Part shown: positions 1 through 8,088 of the stretch, one piece after another
Layout of the letters: each line of letters begins with the position of its first letter
How positions within the stretch are numbered: the stretch's first letter is position 1
From: Brooklawnia sp032229645
GTDB lineage: Bacteria; Actinomycetota; Actinomycetes; Propionibacteriales; Propionibacteriaceae
DNA: 64,000 nucleotides
Direction: 5' to 3'
Assembly: GCA_963722295.1 (NCBI GenBank)
Contig: CAVRLB010000001.1
Coordinates: 248,001 to 312,000 of the forward strand
Position numbers and translations under genes: made by a program
Notes under the pieces: model-generated
Seen by the model: only the letters and a program-made list of their open reading frames with translations
What the model was told of the DNA's origin: nothing
Databases searched by the model: none

Positions 1-71
1 TCGCCGGGGGAGTGCGTGCCTGGTCGCTGTAAGTGACATGTGCTGCGGAAATGCGCACGCCGCCCGACAGT

Positions 72-164
72 GGCTACCGCAAATAGCAGCGGCTGGCGAA
101 TTGCCGGTAGCTGCTGTGGTTCTCGGTAGCCGTTTGGACCGATTGTGCAGATCGGCAGCCGCTG
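72..164. other. Nested and competing inverted repeats in intergenic DNA
   Basis: No credible gene is seen in bases 1-270. GGCTACCG (72-79) pairs perfectly with CGGTAGCC (124-131). That stem encloses AGCAGC (85-90) and GCTGCT (110-115), with a further near-match CTGGC/GCCGG inside. In addition CAGCGGCTG (88-96) is perfectly complementary to CAGCCGCTG (156-164), so two mutually exclusive folds are possible. It may be a structured RNA, an attenuator for a gene left of the window, or a cruciform-prone repeat. Only the complementarity is seen; no function is implied. Confidence 0.45.
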
Positions 165-212
165 TGGCGGGGTCGCGGTTGAATAGCAGGCATACGTTCA
201 GACGGACGACCA

Positions 213-245
213 GATGGCGCCACCGGAATCACCGGCAGCGCCATC
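213..245 (-). terminator. Possible terminator of the PAC2 gene
   Basis: GATGGCGC (213-220) and GCGCCATC (238-245) form an 8-bp stem, with an inner CCGG...CCGG. It lies 26 bases past the stop of the reverse-strand PAC2 gene. There is no U-tract, which is common for hairpins in high-GC actinobacteria, so termination is inferred from position. Confidence 0.4.
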
Positions 246-270
246 GTCCCTGACCAATCGCTGAATCGGG

Positions 271-1203
271 TCAGCCCTCGGTGCCCTGATCGGGCCCGTC
301 GTCCAGGCCCTTGAGGAACTCTTCGACCTCGGCTCCGATCTCTTCGGCACTGGGCACATTGGACCTCGAGGTGATCTCGCGGTGACTCATGTATTCCTCG
401 TACTGACCCTCCAGCTTCGAGACGACCTGCTGCGCCTCGATGGACGCCGCAACCTGCTGCTCGATGGTCTGGCGCACGGCCTGGGACGATTGAGTGAGCG
501 CACCATCGCTGGGCAATGCCAGGCCACTGACCGAGCTGGCCTGCTGCAGCAGGGCGATAGCGGCTTCCGGATAGGCGGCCTCGGCGACGTAGTACGGCAC
601 GTGCGCGGCCAGGCCGATCACGTCCTTGCCGTGCTCACCCAGCCTCAAAGTGAGGAGACCGATGAACGGCGAACTCATTTGGAAGGTACCGGGCAGACCG
701 GTGCGATCGCCGAGCAACCGCGGATCGGAGGCAAAGCCGGAAATGTGAACCGGACGAGTGTGCGGCGTGGGCGCGGGAACCGACTGCAGAATCAGCACGC
801 GTCCCATCTCGAAGCCGTCCATCACGTGCTCGATCGAGGTGATCATCCGCTCCCATTGCAGAGCTGGCTCGGGCCCGGATAGCCAGAAGAACCCCGCCCC
901 GGCATCGTCGGTCACCTTGCGCAGGGCGATCTCCGGCATCTGATAGTCGGTGAAATGATCGCGGTCGAAGATAATCGGCGGACGATGGCCGGCGTAGTCA
1001 TAGAGCTGATCGATATCAAACGTGCCCACCTTGTGGTTGGCCAGCCGATCCGACAGCTGGGTGCCGATCAGTTCCTGGGCCTCACCGGCATCCCCATACC
1101 CGCCCAGCGTGATCAACAGGGTCGGGCGCTCGCCGTCGGTCGCCGGGCACTCGTCAGCATCCAGATGCGGTTCCAGATTGAAGAGTTCAGCAGGATCGAG
1201 CAT
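271..1203 (-). CDS. PAC2 family protein (proteasome-assembly-chaperone-like)
   Basis: About 310 residues, the usual length of actinobacterial PAC2 proteins. The N-terminal part carries the LITLGGYGDAGEA segment typical of the PAC2 fold, and the C-terminal part is an acidic helical tail ending in GLDDGPDQGTEG. PAC2 proteins are related to proteasome assembly chaperones, but the bacterial members have no settled function. The ATG at 1203 is preferred because AGGAGG sits 8 nt upstream; the in-frame GTG at 1209 is only 2 nt from it. The gene is divergent from an ATP-grasp/alpha-E/transglutaminase operon. Related operons elsewhere carry the proteasome-like protease Anbu, so the pairing may be meaningful, although no protease gene is visible here. 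Confidence 0.8.
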   Translation of the reverse strand: MLDPAELFNLEPHLDADECPATDGERPTLLITLGGYGDAGEAQELIGTQLSDRLANHKVGTFDIDQLYDYAGHRPPIIFDRDHFTDYQMPEIALRKVTDDAGAGFFWLSGPEPALQWERMITSIEHVMDGFEMGRVLILQSVPAPTPHTRPVHISGFASDPRLLGDRTGLPGTFQMSSPFIGLLTLRLGEHGKDVIGLAAHVPYYVAEAAYPEAAIALLQQASSVSGLALPSDGALTQSSQAVRQTIEQQVAASIEAQQVVSKLEGQYEEYMSHREITSRSNVPSAEEIGAEVEEFLKGLDDGPDQGTEG

Positions 1204-1343
1204 CGTCACCGCCTCCTATATGTGTTCGACCAATCAAGATACCCAACGCCGAGCACACGGTCAGTATTCCCCGGCACAGCTGGTCCGCAGCAAGGCGAAC
1301 GCGCTTGTCGACCAACTGCAACATGGCGGAAACATGGCGTCTT

Positions 1344-1349
1344 TAAACT
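1344..1349 (+). promoter_or_regulatory. -10 box of a leaderless promoter for the ATP-grasp operon
   Basis: TAAACT is followed by six bases (GCCCGC) and the ATG at 1356, which places the transcription start on the start codon. No Shine-Dalgarno sequence is present before this ATG. No good -35 box is visible. Confidence 0.5.
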
Positions 1350-1355
1350 GCCCGC

Positions 1356-2894
1356 ATGGAGAGTCTCGTTGGCCGATATCATCCCCCGGACGGCGTCTAT
1401 GACGAGATGTTCGGTCAGGGTGATGTTCGCTCGTCGTACCGGATCTCCCGCGAACTGCTGGCCGAGATGCCTGACAGCGAATTCGTGGAGCGCGCCGATT
1501 ACGTCCGCAGCAGCTACCTGGATCAGGGCATCACCTTCGACGTGGGCGGTGTCGAGCGTCCGTTCCCGCTGGACGTGGTGCCGCGCATCATCACGGCGGC
1601 CGATTGGACCCAGATCGAGGTCGGCGTCCAGCAGCGGGTCACTGCACTCGAAGCGTTCCTGGCCGATGTCTACGGTCCTGGCAAGGTCTTCGCCGATGGT
1701 GTGGTGCCCCGGCGCCTGGTCGCGACCTCGACTCACTATCACCGAGTCGCACACGGCATCCGGCCGTCGAACGGGGTGCGTATCCATGTCTCGGGCACCG
1801 ACCTGGTGCGCGACGCCTTCGGAGTCTTCCGGGTGCTCGAGGACAATGTCCGCATTCCGAGCGGCGTCAGCTATGTGATGACGAACCGTCGCGCGATGTC
1901 GGCCGCTTTTCCCGAGTGGATGGGCCGCTATCAGGTGCGGCCCGTGCACGGCTATCCGCAGCTGCTGCTGAACGCACTGCGAGCTGCGGCTCCTGAAGGC
2001 ATCAGCGAGCCCAACGTGGTTGTCCTGACGCCGGGCGTCCACAACTCCGCCTACTTTGAACATGCTCTGCTGGCCCGCATGATGGGCGTCGAACTGGTCG
2101 AAGGGCCCGATCTGTTCTGCGAGGGTGGCCAGGTCAAGGCGCGTACCACCACCGGCGCGCAGCCGGTGCACGTGATCTATCGCCGGGTGGACGACGACTT
2201 CCTCGACCCGCTGTACTTCCGGTCCGACTCGGTTCTTGGTGTCGCCGGAGTCCTCGCGGTCGCCGCGGCAGGGGGAGTGACCATCGCGAACGCGGTGGGT
2301 AACGGCGTAGCCGACGACAAGCTGATCTGCACCTATGTGCCGGATCTCATCCGCTACTATCTGAACGCCGAACCGGTCCTGGCCGGAGTCGACACCTGGC
2401 GGCTGGAGAATCCAGGTGACCGGGTCGAGGTGCTGGACCGGTTGGCAGAGATGGTGGTCAAACCGGTCGATGGTTCGGGAGGCAAGGGCGTGGTGATCTG
2501 CCCTGCCGCGAGCCCGGCCGAACTGGACCGGCTGCGTGCGGCGATCCTGGATGAGCCCCGCAACTGGATCGCACAACCGGTCGTCCAGCTGTCGACGGTG
2601 CCGACGGTGATCAAAGGAGAACTGAGTCCCCGGCACGTCGACCTGCGTCCGTTCGCGGTCAACGATGGTGAAGGCGTCAAGGTGCTGCCTGGCGGGCTGA
2701 CCCGAGTCGCGTTGGGTGAGGGCCAGCTGATCGTCAACTCCTCGCAGGGCGGCGGCTCGAAGGACACCTGGGTGCTGATGGACGAAGGGACCGGTGGTCC
2801 TGTTCGAGCACAGTTCTGGGGCTCGTCCCAGCCGAGCGACGACCCGGAAACACCCGATGCCACAACCCTCGCTACCCAGATTCAGGAGGCCTGA
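1356..2894 (+). CDS. Circularly permuted ATP-grasp protein (DUF404/DUF407 type)
   Basis: A 512-residue stand-alone member of the circularly permuted ATP-grasp family. Visible marks are the early PFPLDVVPRII segment, MTNRRAM in the middle, ANAVGNGVADDK, and the glycine-rich KPVDGSGGKG at residues 369-378 that should bind ATP phosphates, followed by PGGLTRVA and SSQGGGSKDTWVL. ATP-grasp enzymes activate a carboxylate and join it to an amine or thiol. This family is predicted to make amide or peptide bonds, but its substrate is unknown. It is the first gene of a tight operon: its stop TGA overlaps the next ATG (TGATG), with AGGAGG before it. Catalytic motifs look intact, unlike the paralogue at 5528-8086. 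Confidence 0.9.
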   Translation: MESLVGRYHPPDGVYDEMFGQGDVRSSYRISRELLAEMPDSEFVERADYVRSSYLDQGITFDVGGVERPFPLDVVPRIITAADWTQIEVGVQQRVTALEAFLADVYGPGKVFADGVVPRRLVATSTHYHRVAHGIRPSNGVRIHVSGTDLVRDAFGVFRVLEDNVRIPSGVSYVMTNRRAMSAAFPEWMGRYQVRPVHGYPQLLLNALRAAAPEGISEPNVVVLTPGVHNSAYFEHALLARMMGVELVEGPDLFCEGGQVKARTTTGAQPVHVIYRRVDDDFLDPLYFRSDSVLGVAGVLAVAAAGGVTIANAVGNGVADDKLICTYVPDLIRYYLNAEPVLAGVDTWRLENPGDRVEVLDRLAEMVVKPVDGSGGKGVVICPAASPAELDRLRAAILDEPRNWIAQPVVQLSTVPTVIKGELSPRHVDLRPFAVNDGEGVKVLPGGLTRVALGEGQLIVNSSQGGGSKDTWVLMDEGTGGPVRAQFWGSSQPSDDPETPDATTLATQIQEA

Positions 2895-3838
2895 TGCTCA
2901 GCCGTATTGCCGGTTCGCTGTTCTGGATCGGGCGCTACCTGGAACGCGCCGAGAACATCAGCCGCATCCTCGAAGTGAAGCTGCAGCAGTTCACCGAAGA
3001 TCCGACGGTGGACGAGCAGGCCGCCTCGGCCAGCCTGTTGGGCGCGATGGGGCTGGAACTCGGCGAACACACGGACGAACTCATCGACGGCAGCGCCGTG
3101 ATGCGGTACCTGTGGTACGACCCGGACAGCGATAGCTCGGTGCGTGCGATGATTGCGGCGATGCGGCAGTCGGCCCGCCGGATCCGCGAGACTATCTCAC
3201 CGGAGCTCTGGGAGGCGATCAACACCACCTTCAACGAGATCTTCTCGTCCTCGTTTACCGCGATCCGCCCGATTGCGTCCTTGCAGCTGGTACGGCTTCG
3301 ATGCGTCCAGATCGCCGGGCTCGCCAGTCAGACGATGGTGCATGACGAGGCCTACCATTTCTTCTCGCTCGGTCAGTCGCTGGAACGCGTTGACATGACC
3401 TCCCGGCTGATCAGCACCGTGGCGGTGGAGGGCAATAATCTGGTCGCCTGGACCAGAGCGCTGCGGGCAGTCGGCGGCTATCATGCGTTCACCAGGACAT
3501 ATTTCGGCGAAGGCGACTATCTGGACGCGACCCGCTTCCTGATCGTGGACCGGCGTTTCCCGCACTCGCTGGTCTACGGATTGCAGGCCGTCCAGGATTC
3601 GCTCGGCGAACTCGACCCGATCAACGTCAAGGCCAGGCAGGATCCGACGGCCCGGCTGGTAGGGCGCACGCGCAGCCGCATGGAGTACCTGGATACCCCC
3701 GAGTTGGTTCAGGGGCTGACCGCGCGGATGGAGCAGGTGCAGATTGCCTGCGCCCAGGTCAGTGCCGAACTCACGCAGCGCTACTTCGCGAGCACCGAGG
3801 CATCGATCTGGCATTGGGAGGTCATGGCATGCGACTGA
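2894..3838 (+). CDS. Alpha-E domain protein (DUF403)
   Basis: A 314-residue, all-helical protein that opens with the family signature FWIGRYLERAENISR near residues 15-29 and continues with conserved helices such as RLRCVQIAGLASQTMVHDEAYHFFSLGQSLERVDMTSRL. Alpha-E proteins have no assigned reaction. They almost always accompany circularly permuted ATP-grasp proteins and transglutaminases, as here, and are thought to be partners of the amidoligase. The gene overlaps the ATP-grasp gene by 1 nt and the next gene by 10 nt, implying translational coupling. The protein corresponds to the C-terminal third of the 852-residue fusion on the opposite strand. Confidence 0.9.
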   Translation: MLSRIAGSLFWIGRYLERAENISRILEVKLQQFTEDPTVDEQAASASLLGAMGLELGEHTDELIDGSAVMRYLWYDPDSDSSVRAMIAAMRQSARRIRETISPELWEAINTTFNEIFSSSFTAIRPIASLQLVRLRCVQIAGLASQTMVHDEAYHFFSLGQSLERVDMTSRLISTVAVEGNNLVAWTRALRAVGGYHAFTRTYFGEGDYLDATRFLIVDRRFPHSLVYGLQAVQDSLGELDPINVKARQDPTARLVGRTRSRMEYLDTPELVQGLTARMEQVQIACAQVSAELTQRYFASTEASIWHWEVMACD

Positions 3839-4590
3839 AACTCGTTCACACGGTGCTGGTCGAGGCGGATCGGCCGACTCACGCGTGGCACGGCGAAGCC
3901 CGGATGACTCCTTGTTATCTGCCGAATCAGTCGCTGCTGCACCCGGTGGTGTCCATCACCCCGTCGGCTTGGCGGCACGAGTACTTCGACTACTGGGGAA
4001 CCTCGGTCGTCACGTTCAACGTGGCGGAGGCGCCTCGGCGGATGCGTGTCACCGCGATCACCGAACTCGACTATTCGGCGCCCGTGGCCCCCAGCGGACG
4101 CGGTGCCGGCTGGGAGGCCCTACAGGATCGGTCGGTGACCGACTTGTTGTGCGACCACCTGCAGCTGCCCGACGACCTGGAAGTACCTGAGCAATGGCGG
4201 CAATGGCGGGCCGAGGCGATCTCACCGGCCGAGTTCGTTCAGGAACTCGTCCATCGCGAGCTGGTCGGCGGTAGCGGCGACCAGTTGGTGCATGAGGCGA
4301 TGACGGCGCTGCACTGGGCCGGTATTCCGGCACGCTACGTGGCCGGCTACCGCATGCCGGCCGAGCTGATGCGCGGTGAGAAGCACCCTGCTCAAACATA
4401 TGGCTGGCTGCAGTACTGGGACGGACGATGGGTTGCGTGGGATCCGCAGCTGGGTGGCCCACCCGATTCCCGGCATCTGGCCGTCGGCTACGGTGCCACC
4501 CGAGCGGACATCCCGGTGCTCTTCGGCGTCCATGATTCGCCGGGTGAGGTGAAGATGACCGGTGAGGTCACTGTGGAACGGCTGAACTGA
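3829..4590 (+). CDS. Transglutaminase-fold protein with lost catalytic Cys and His (pseudoenzyme)
   Basis: A 253-residue protein with the order of a bacterial transglutaminase: N-terminal beta domain, then the core AMTALHWAGIPARYVAGYRMP and RWVAWDPQLGGPPDSRH. Alignment by eye with the active paralogue at 4633-5538 (GVCQDFAHL, SHAW, DLDPT) puts Gly150 at the nucleophilic Cys position, Tyr191 (TYGW) at the catalytic His, and Asp205 as the only retained triad residue. The codons are clear (GGC, TAT). The frame is open, with GGGAGG 7 nt before the ATG at 3829, so it looks expressed rather than decayed. It may act as a binding or regulatory subunit for the ATP-grasp and alpha-E proteins encoded just upstream. 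That role is inference. Confidence 0.85.
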   Translation: MRLKLVHTVLVEADRPTHAWHGEARMTPCYLPNQSLLHPVVSITPSAWRHEYFDYWGTSVVTFNVAEAPRRMRVTAITELDYSAPVAPSGRGAGWEALQDRSVTDLLCDHLQLPDDLEVPEQWRQWRAEAISPAEFVQELVHRELVGGSGDQLVHEAMTALHWAGIPARYVAGYRMPAELMRGEKHPAQTYGWLQYWDGRWVAWDPQLGGPPDSRHLAVGYGATRADIPVLFGVHDSPGEVKMTGEVTVERLN

Positions 4591-4610
4591 GGACCCTCCA
4601 GAGGACCCTT

Positions 4611-4639
4611 CGACTGACGAAGCCGGCAGCGATCAGTCG
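4611..4639. terminator. Weak inverted repeat between convergent operons
   Basis: CGACTGA (4611-4617) and TCAGTCG (4633-4639) form a 7-bp stem between the convergent transglutaminase genes. The right arm overlaps the stop codon of the reverse gene. A bidirectional terminator would be expected here, but the stem is short. Confidence 0.3.
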
Positions 4640-5538
4640 TCCAGTCGGATGACATCGACGGCGACATCCAAGGCACTGTCGCGGCTCTCGCTGAAGATGA
4701 CGCCCTTCAGTGGTGACACATCGCCGAAGTCGCGCCCCCAGGCGGTCACCAGATAACGCGAATCGGCCAGCTGATCGTTGGTCGGATCCAGATCGATCCA
4801 GCCGTGCTGCGGCAGATAGACCGACGCCCAGGCGTGACTGGCGTCCGAGCCGGCGAGCTTCTGCTGACCGGGCACCGGATACGTCTCGAGATAGCCGCTG
4901 ACATAGCGCGCGGGCAACCCGGCAGAGCGGAAGCAGGCGACGGCCAGATGGGCGAAGTCTTGGCAGACGCCGGCGCGAGCCGCGATCATCTCGGGCAAGG
5001 TGGTGGTCACCGTCGTCGCACCCTGTGTGTAGCTGAAGTCCCGGTAGATCGTCTGGTACACGGTGCTGATGGCCTCGCCCACCGGCATCTGAGGCCGAAG
5101 AATCCCGGTCGCGAACCGGATCACCGGGACGCCCAGTTCGATCATCGGCGAGGGCAGCAGATAGCTCGCCCGCTGCACGGAATCCAGCGCGGGGTCGTCG
5201 TTCACCAGTAGCCCGGCCTGCTCTACGGTGACCTTCAGCTCCGCCAGGCATACACTGGGCCACTCCACCGCCAAGGCGGCCGACTTGCGAACCTCGAACT
5301 CGGTGTGCGGGGTGTGGACCTCGATGTAGTGCGAGTGGTTGCCGAAGAAGTCCGTGTGTACCTCGCACAGATCCGGGGACGGCGAGATCTCCAACTGGTG
5401 ATCGAGCACCTGCTGGTGCGGTGTCGAACGAGGAATCAGGAAGGCTCGCGCGAACGAAGCAGTCACCTCCGCGTCGTAGCGGTACCCGGTGCGGTGCACG
5501 ATCCGATACCGGCGGGCATCATTGTGCTCAGTACCCAT
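4633..5538 (-). CDS. Transglutaminase-like protein, intact catalytic triad
   Basis: 301 residues: an N-terminal bacterial transglutaminase domain (about 10-90, RYRIVHRTGYRY) and a core domain. The triad is visible as Cys192 (GVCQDFAHL), His235 (SHAW) and Asp251 (DLDPT). Such proteins act as peptidases, amidases or transglutaminases; in this context the usual proposal is cleavage or transfer of a peptide made by the ATP-grasp/alpha-E partners. It is the last gene of a three-gene reverse operon, and its ATG overlaps the end of the ATP-grasp/alpha-E fusion gene by 11 nt. It is the active counterpart of the pseudoenzyme encoded just across on the forward strand. Confidence 0.9.
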   Translation of the reverse strand: MGTEHNDARRYRIVHRTGYRYDAEVTASFARAFLIPRSTPHQQVLDHQLEISPSPDLCEVHTDFFGNHSHYIEVHTPHTEFEVRKSAALAVEWPSVCLAELKVTVEQAGLLVNDDPALDSVQRASYLLPSPMIELGVPVIRFATGILRPQMPVGEAISTVYQTIYRDFSYTQGATTVTTTLPEMIAARAGVCQDFAHLAVACFRSAGLPARYVSGYLETYPVPGQQKLAGSDASHAWASVYLPQHGWIDLDPTNDQLADSRYLVTAWGRDFGDVSPLKGVIFSESRDSALDVAVDVIRLDD

Positions 5539-8086
5539 ACGAATCCTCTGATCGTTCGGGCACCGCGAACCAGATCGCCGGCGGCTGGGCGGGGAAGTGC
5601 GCCTGCTCGATCAGCTCCGACAGGCCACGAAGCCCCGAATCCAGCTGGTCGAGCAGCACGCGCGCCGGTTCGCGCTCGGAGCCGGCCAGCTGGCTTGGCC
5701 CGACCTGGCGAACCGCCGAGACCAGCGCATTCGCGGCTTCATCGACCTGCGCTGCGGGTGCGAAAGCGAGTGCCTGGACGAGCTTGTCGAGCTGGTAGCG
5801 AACCGATCGCGGGTTCGCCGCGTCGAGCAGCAGAAGCTCCAGGGTGGCTTCTGCCGGGACGAGAGCGCCGACACCAGCAGCGAGCCTGCGATGGTAGGTG
5901 ATCACCGAGTCACCGGCCTCCAGCACCGACTCGCTCAGCGTGGCCTCCGTTATCGGACCGGTGACCCAGGCAACGGTTTGGCGCAGCAGCTGCACGGTGA
6001 TCTGCGCACGTTCGACCCTACGTCCGGCCTCGACGAACGCCCAGGTTGTGTCGCGCACCAGCGATTCATTGGCGACCCCGGCAAAGGCGAGCATCGAGCG
6101 CAGCGCTTCGTTGATGACAGGCTGCACTGCGCAGAGGTCCTCGTCGCGGCGTGCCGTGCGCAAGACGGCATTGAGTGCGTCGAGGATGGCGAAGGTGTCG
6201 CCGCTGAGCAGCGCCCGGGCGTTCGCTGCGCAAACCGACATGTGGTCCACGGCATGCGCCACGGCGCCACGGCTGGTCTGATCAACCAGGAGCCGACGGA
6301 CATAGGGCAGCAGACGGTCCAGCTGCTCGTCCGACCCCTCGCCCGCGGAATCGGACGGAATGCCGGCGATGACCGACAACGCTCTCACCATCGTCAGCAT
6401 TGCCGAGTGGCCCGGGGTATCGGGACGGTCCAGGTTGTCTGCGATCAATTGCTCGGATACCTTCAGCACCCGCGAGGTCATCTCGGCCCGCTCGGCGTAG
6501 CGGCCCAGCCAGTAGAGGTTCTCGGCGGCGCTCGGCGGCAACCCGACGGCGGTCGCAGCTGGCGCTGCACGAACCGGACGCAGGGCCGACGGCTGCGCTC
6601 GGCGGGGCTCCTGGCGGTCGGACTCGAGTACCCAGACATCCTTGCTGGAGGCGCCGGAGGAGTTGGTGATATTCCACTGGCCCGTTGTCGAGGCCACCCT
6701 GGCAAGACCACCGGGCATGAACGAGTAGGAGACCCCGTCGGCCACACCGAAGGTTCGAAGGACCATCGGATGCGGCCTGAGCGAGCCGCCCTCGACCACC
6801 GGCACAGTGCTGGGCTCCAGATAGCGCTGGGCGGTCCACCTCCAAGGCTCGGTGGCGATCTTGGCCAACAGCTCTGAGCGTCCGTGGTCGTCGAGCAGCC
6901 AAACGGGAATCGCGTGCATCTCGGTGGTGCGCGAGATCGGTTTGATGATCAGCGAATCGAGGTGGCTCGTGACGTAGCTCAGCCCGTCCGGGTCGCCGCA
7001 CCACCAGGTCGGCGCGGTGGCAAGCTTCAACGACTCGCCGAGCAGAAAATGCGCGATCCGGTCGATATAGGCCAGCAACCCACTGTTCTCCAGGACGCCG
7101 GATCCGAGGTGATTGGCCACTGAGACGCGGTGCCTGCGGGTGGCCTGCAAGAGGCCGGGGATGCCCAGCAGCGAGTCGGAGCGCAGGTCCAGAGAATCGG
7201 CGTACTCGGCGTCGAGCCGGCGGTGGACGATGTTCACCGGCCGGCCACGGCCGATCGTGCGCAGCCGCAGGTGACCGTCGATGATCTCGAGATCGCCGGG
7301 TTGAGCAATGGGATAGCCGACGAGCATAGCGACAAGAGCCTGGTCATAGGCGGTTTCGGCGGTGGTCCCGGAGCTGAGGATCACCACCCGCGGGCTGTCG
7401 GATTGCTCCGGCAGGGTGTCTTCGAGAGCAACCCGAAGCTGGTCGAAGAAGCCACGTAGCCGATGAATCGGAACATGCCGGTAGTCGTCATCGAGCACCC
7501 TGGCGACCATCCGCCGGTTGGCCATCGCGTACCCCAGGCCGGACGGCGACCCGGTGCGATCGGAAATCGCCGTCCATGAGCCGTCGCCACCGCGGATGAG
7601 GTCGGTGGCGACGACGGTCAGTTGATGATGGCCGGGCAGTGTGATGCCGTCGGCTGCCGGCAGAAAACCACTGTGCGCAAGCACCAGTTCGCTGGGCAGC
7701 ACGCCGCTGTGCAGCAGCCTGCGCGGGCCGTAGAGATCGGCCAGGATGGCGTTCAGCAGTTCAGCGCGCTGTCGTAGCCCGGCCTGCAATTTGGTCCATT
7801 CGGCGCTCGACATGATGAACGGCACGACATCGAGCGACCATGGCTTGGCGACGTGGCTGCCCGATGAGCCACCGTAGGTGATCGCCTCCGAGCGGACGAG
7901 GGAGGAGAGCGAATGCTGCCGTTGCTGCCAGCCGGAGGTGTCGACTTCGATGAAGTCGGGCGTGAAACCGCGCAGATCGTGGCCGGTGAGCAGCTGCGCC
8001 AGTTCATCGCGGCTGCCTGCGCGTGCTACATAGTCGCGTAGCGCGGGGCTGCTGTGCTGGTCGAACGCTGGGCTCACGCGAGCCAA
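5528..8086 (-). CDS. Circularly permuted ATP-grasp / alpha-E fusion protein
   Basis: 852 residues. The N-terminal part (about 80-490) is a circularly permuted ATP-grasp domain with the family segments SLDVVPFIMS, ANRRMVARV, LRSDSLLGIPGLL, PGGLARVA and SSKDVWVL. The C-terminal part (from about 518) is an alpha-E domain starting with NLYWLGRYAERAE. In contrast to the 512-residue paralogue, the glycine-rich loop is replaced by KPISRTTEMH (382-391) and the DDK of the ANxxGxGVxDDK motif is absent, so ATP binding may be altered. The start is uncertain: TTG at 8086 or GTG at 8077, with no strong ribosome site, because the gene follows the upstream stop by 2 nt. The gene lies between two transglutaminase genes of the same operon. 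Confidence 0.9.
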   Translation of the reverse strand: MARVSPAFDQHSSPALRDYVARAGSRDELAQLLTGHDLRGFTPDFIEVDTSGWQQRQHSLSSLVRSEAITYGGSSGSHVAKPWSLDVVPFIMSSAEWTKLQAGLRQRAELLNAILADLYGPRRLLHSGVLPSELVLAHSGFLPAADGITLPGHHQLTVVATDLIRGGDGSWTAISDRTGSPSGLGYAMANRRMVARVLDDDYRHVPIHRLRGFFDQLRVALEDTLPEQSDSPRVVILSSGTTAETAYDQALVAMLVGYPIAQPGDLEIIDGHLRLRTIGRGRPVNIVHRRLDAEYADSLDLRSDSLLGIPGLLQATRRHRVSVANHLGSGVLENSGLLAYIDRIAHFLLGESLKLATAPTWWCGDPDGLSYVTSHLDSLIIKPISRTTEMHAIPVWLLDDHGRSELLAKIATEPWRWTAQRYLEPSTVPVVEGGSLRPHPMVLRTFGVADGVSYSFMPGGLARVASTTGQWNITNSSGASSKDVWVLESDRQEPRRAQPSALRPVRAAPAATAVGLPPSAAENLYWLGRYAERAEMTSRVLKVSEQLIADNLDRPDTPGHSAMLTMVRALSVIAGIPSDSAGEGSDEQLDRLLPYVRRLLVDQTSRGAVAHAVDHMSVCAANARALLSGDTFAILDALNAVLRTARRDEDLCAVQPVINEALRSMLAFAGVANESLVRDTTWAFVEAGRRVERAQITVQLLRQTVAWVTGPITEATLSESVLEAGDSVITYHRRLAAGVGALVPAEATLELLLLDAANPRSVRYQLDKLVQALAFAPAAQVDEAANALVSAVRQVGPSQLAGSEREPARVLLDQLDSGLRGLSELIEQAHFPAQPPAIWFAVPERSEDSYGY

Positions 8087-8088
8087 CT

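Noticed and set aside
38..253. Short open frame of 71 codons on the forward strand
   Set aside because: Composition is arginine-rich shadow-like, there is no ribosome site, and the stretch is occupied by inverted repeats.
1206..2636. 476-codon open frame opposite the ATP-grasp gene
   Set aside because: It is antisense to a clear family member and reads as low-complexity His/Arg/Asp-rich sequence typical of shadow frames in GC-rich DNA.
5597..6877. 426-codon forward frame inside the ATP-grasp/alpha-E fusion gene
   Set aside because: Antisense shadow; no domain signature.
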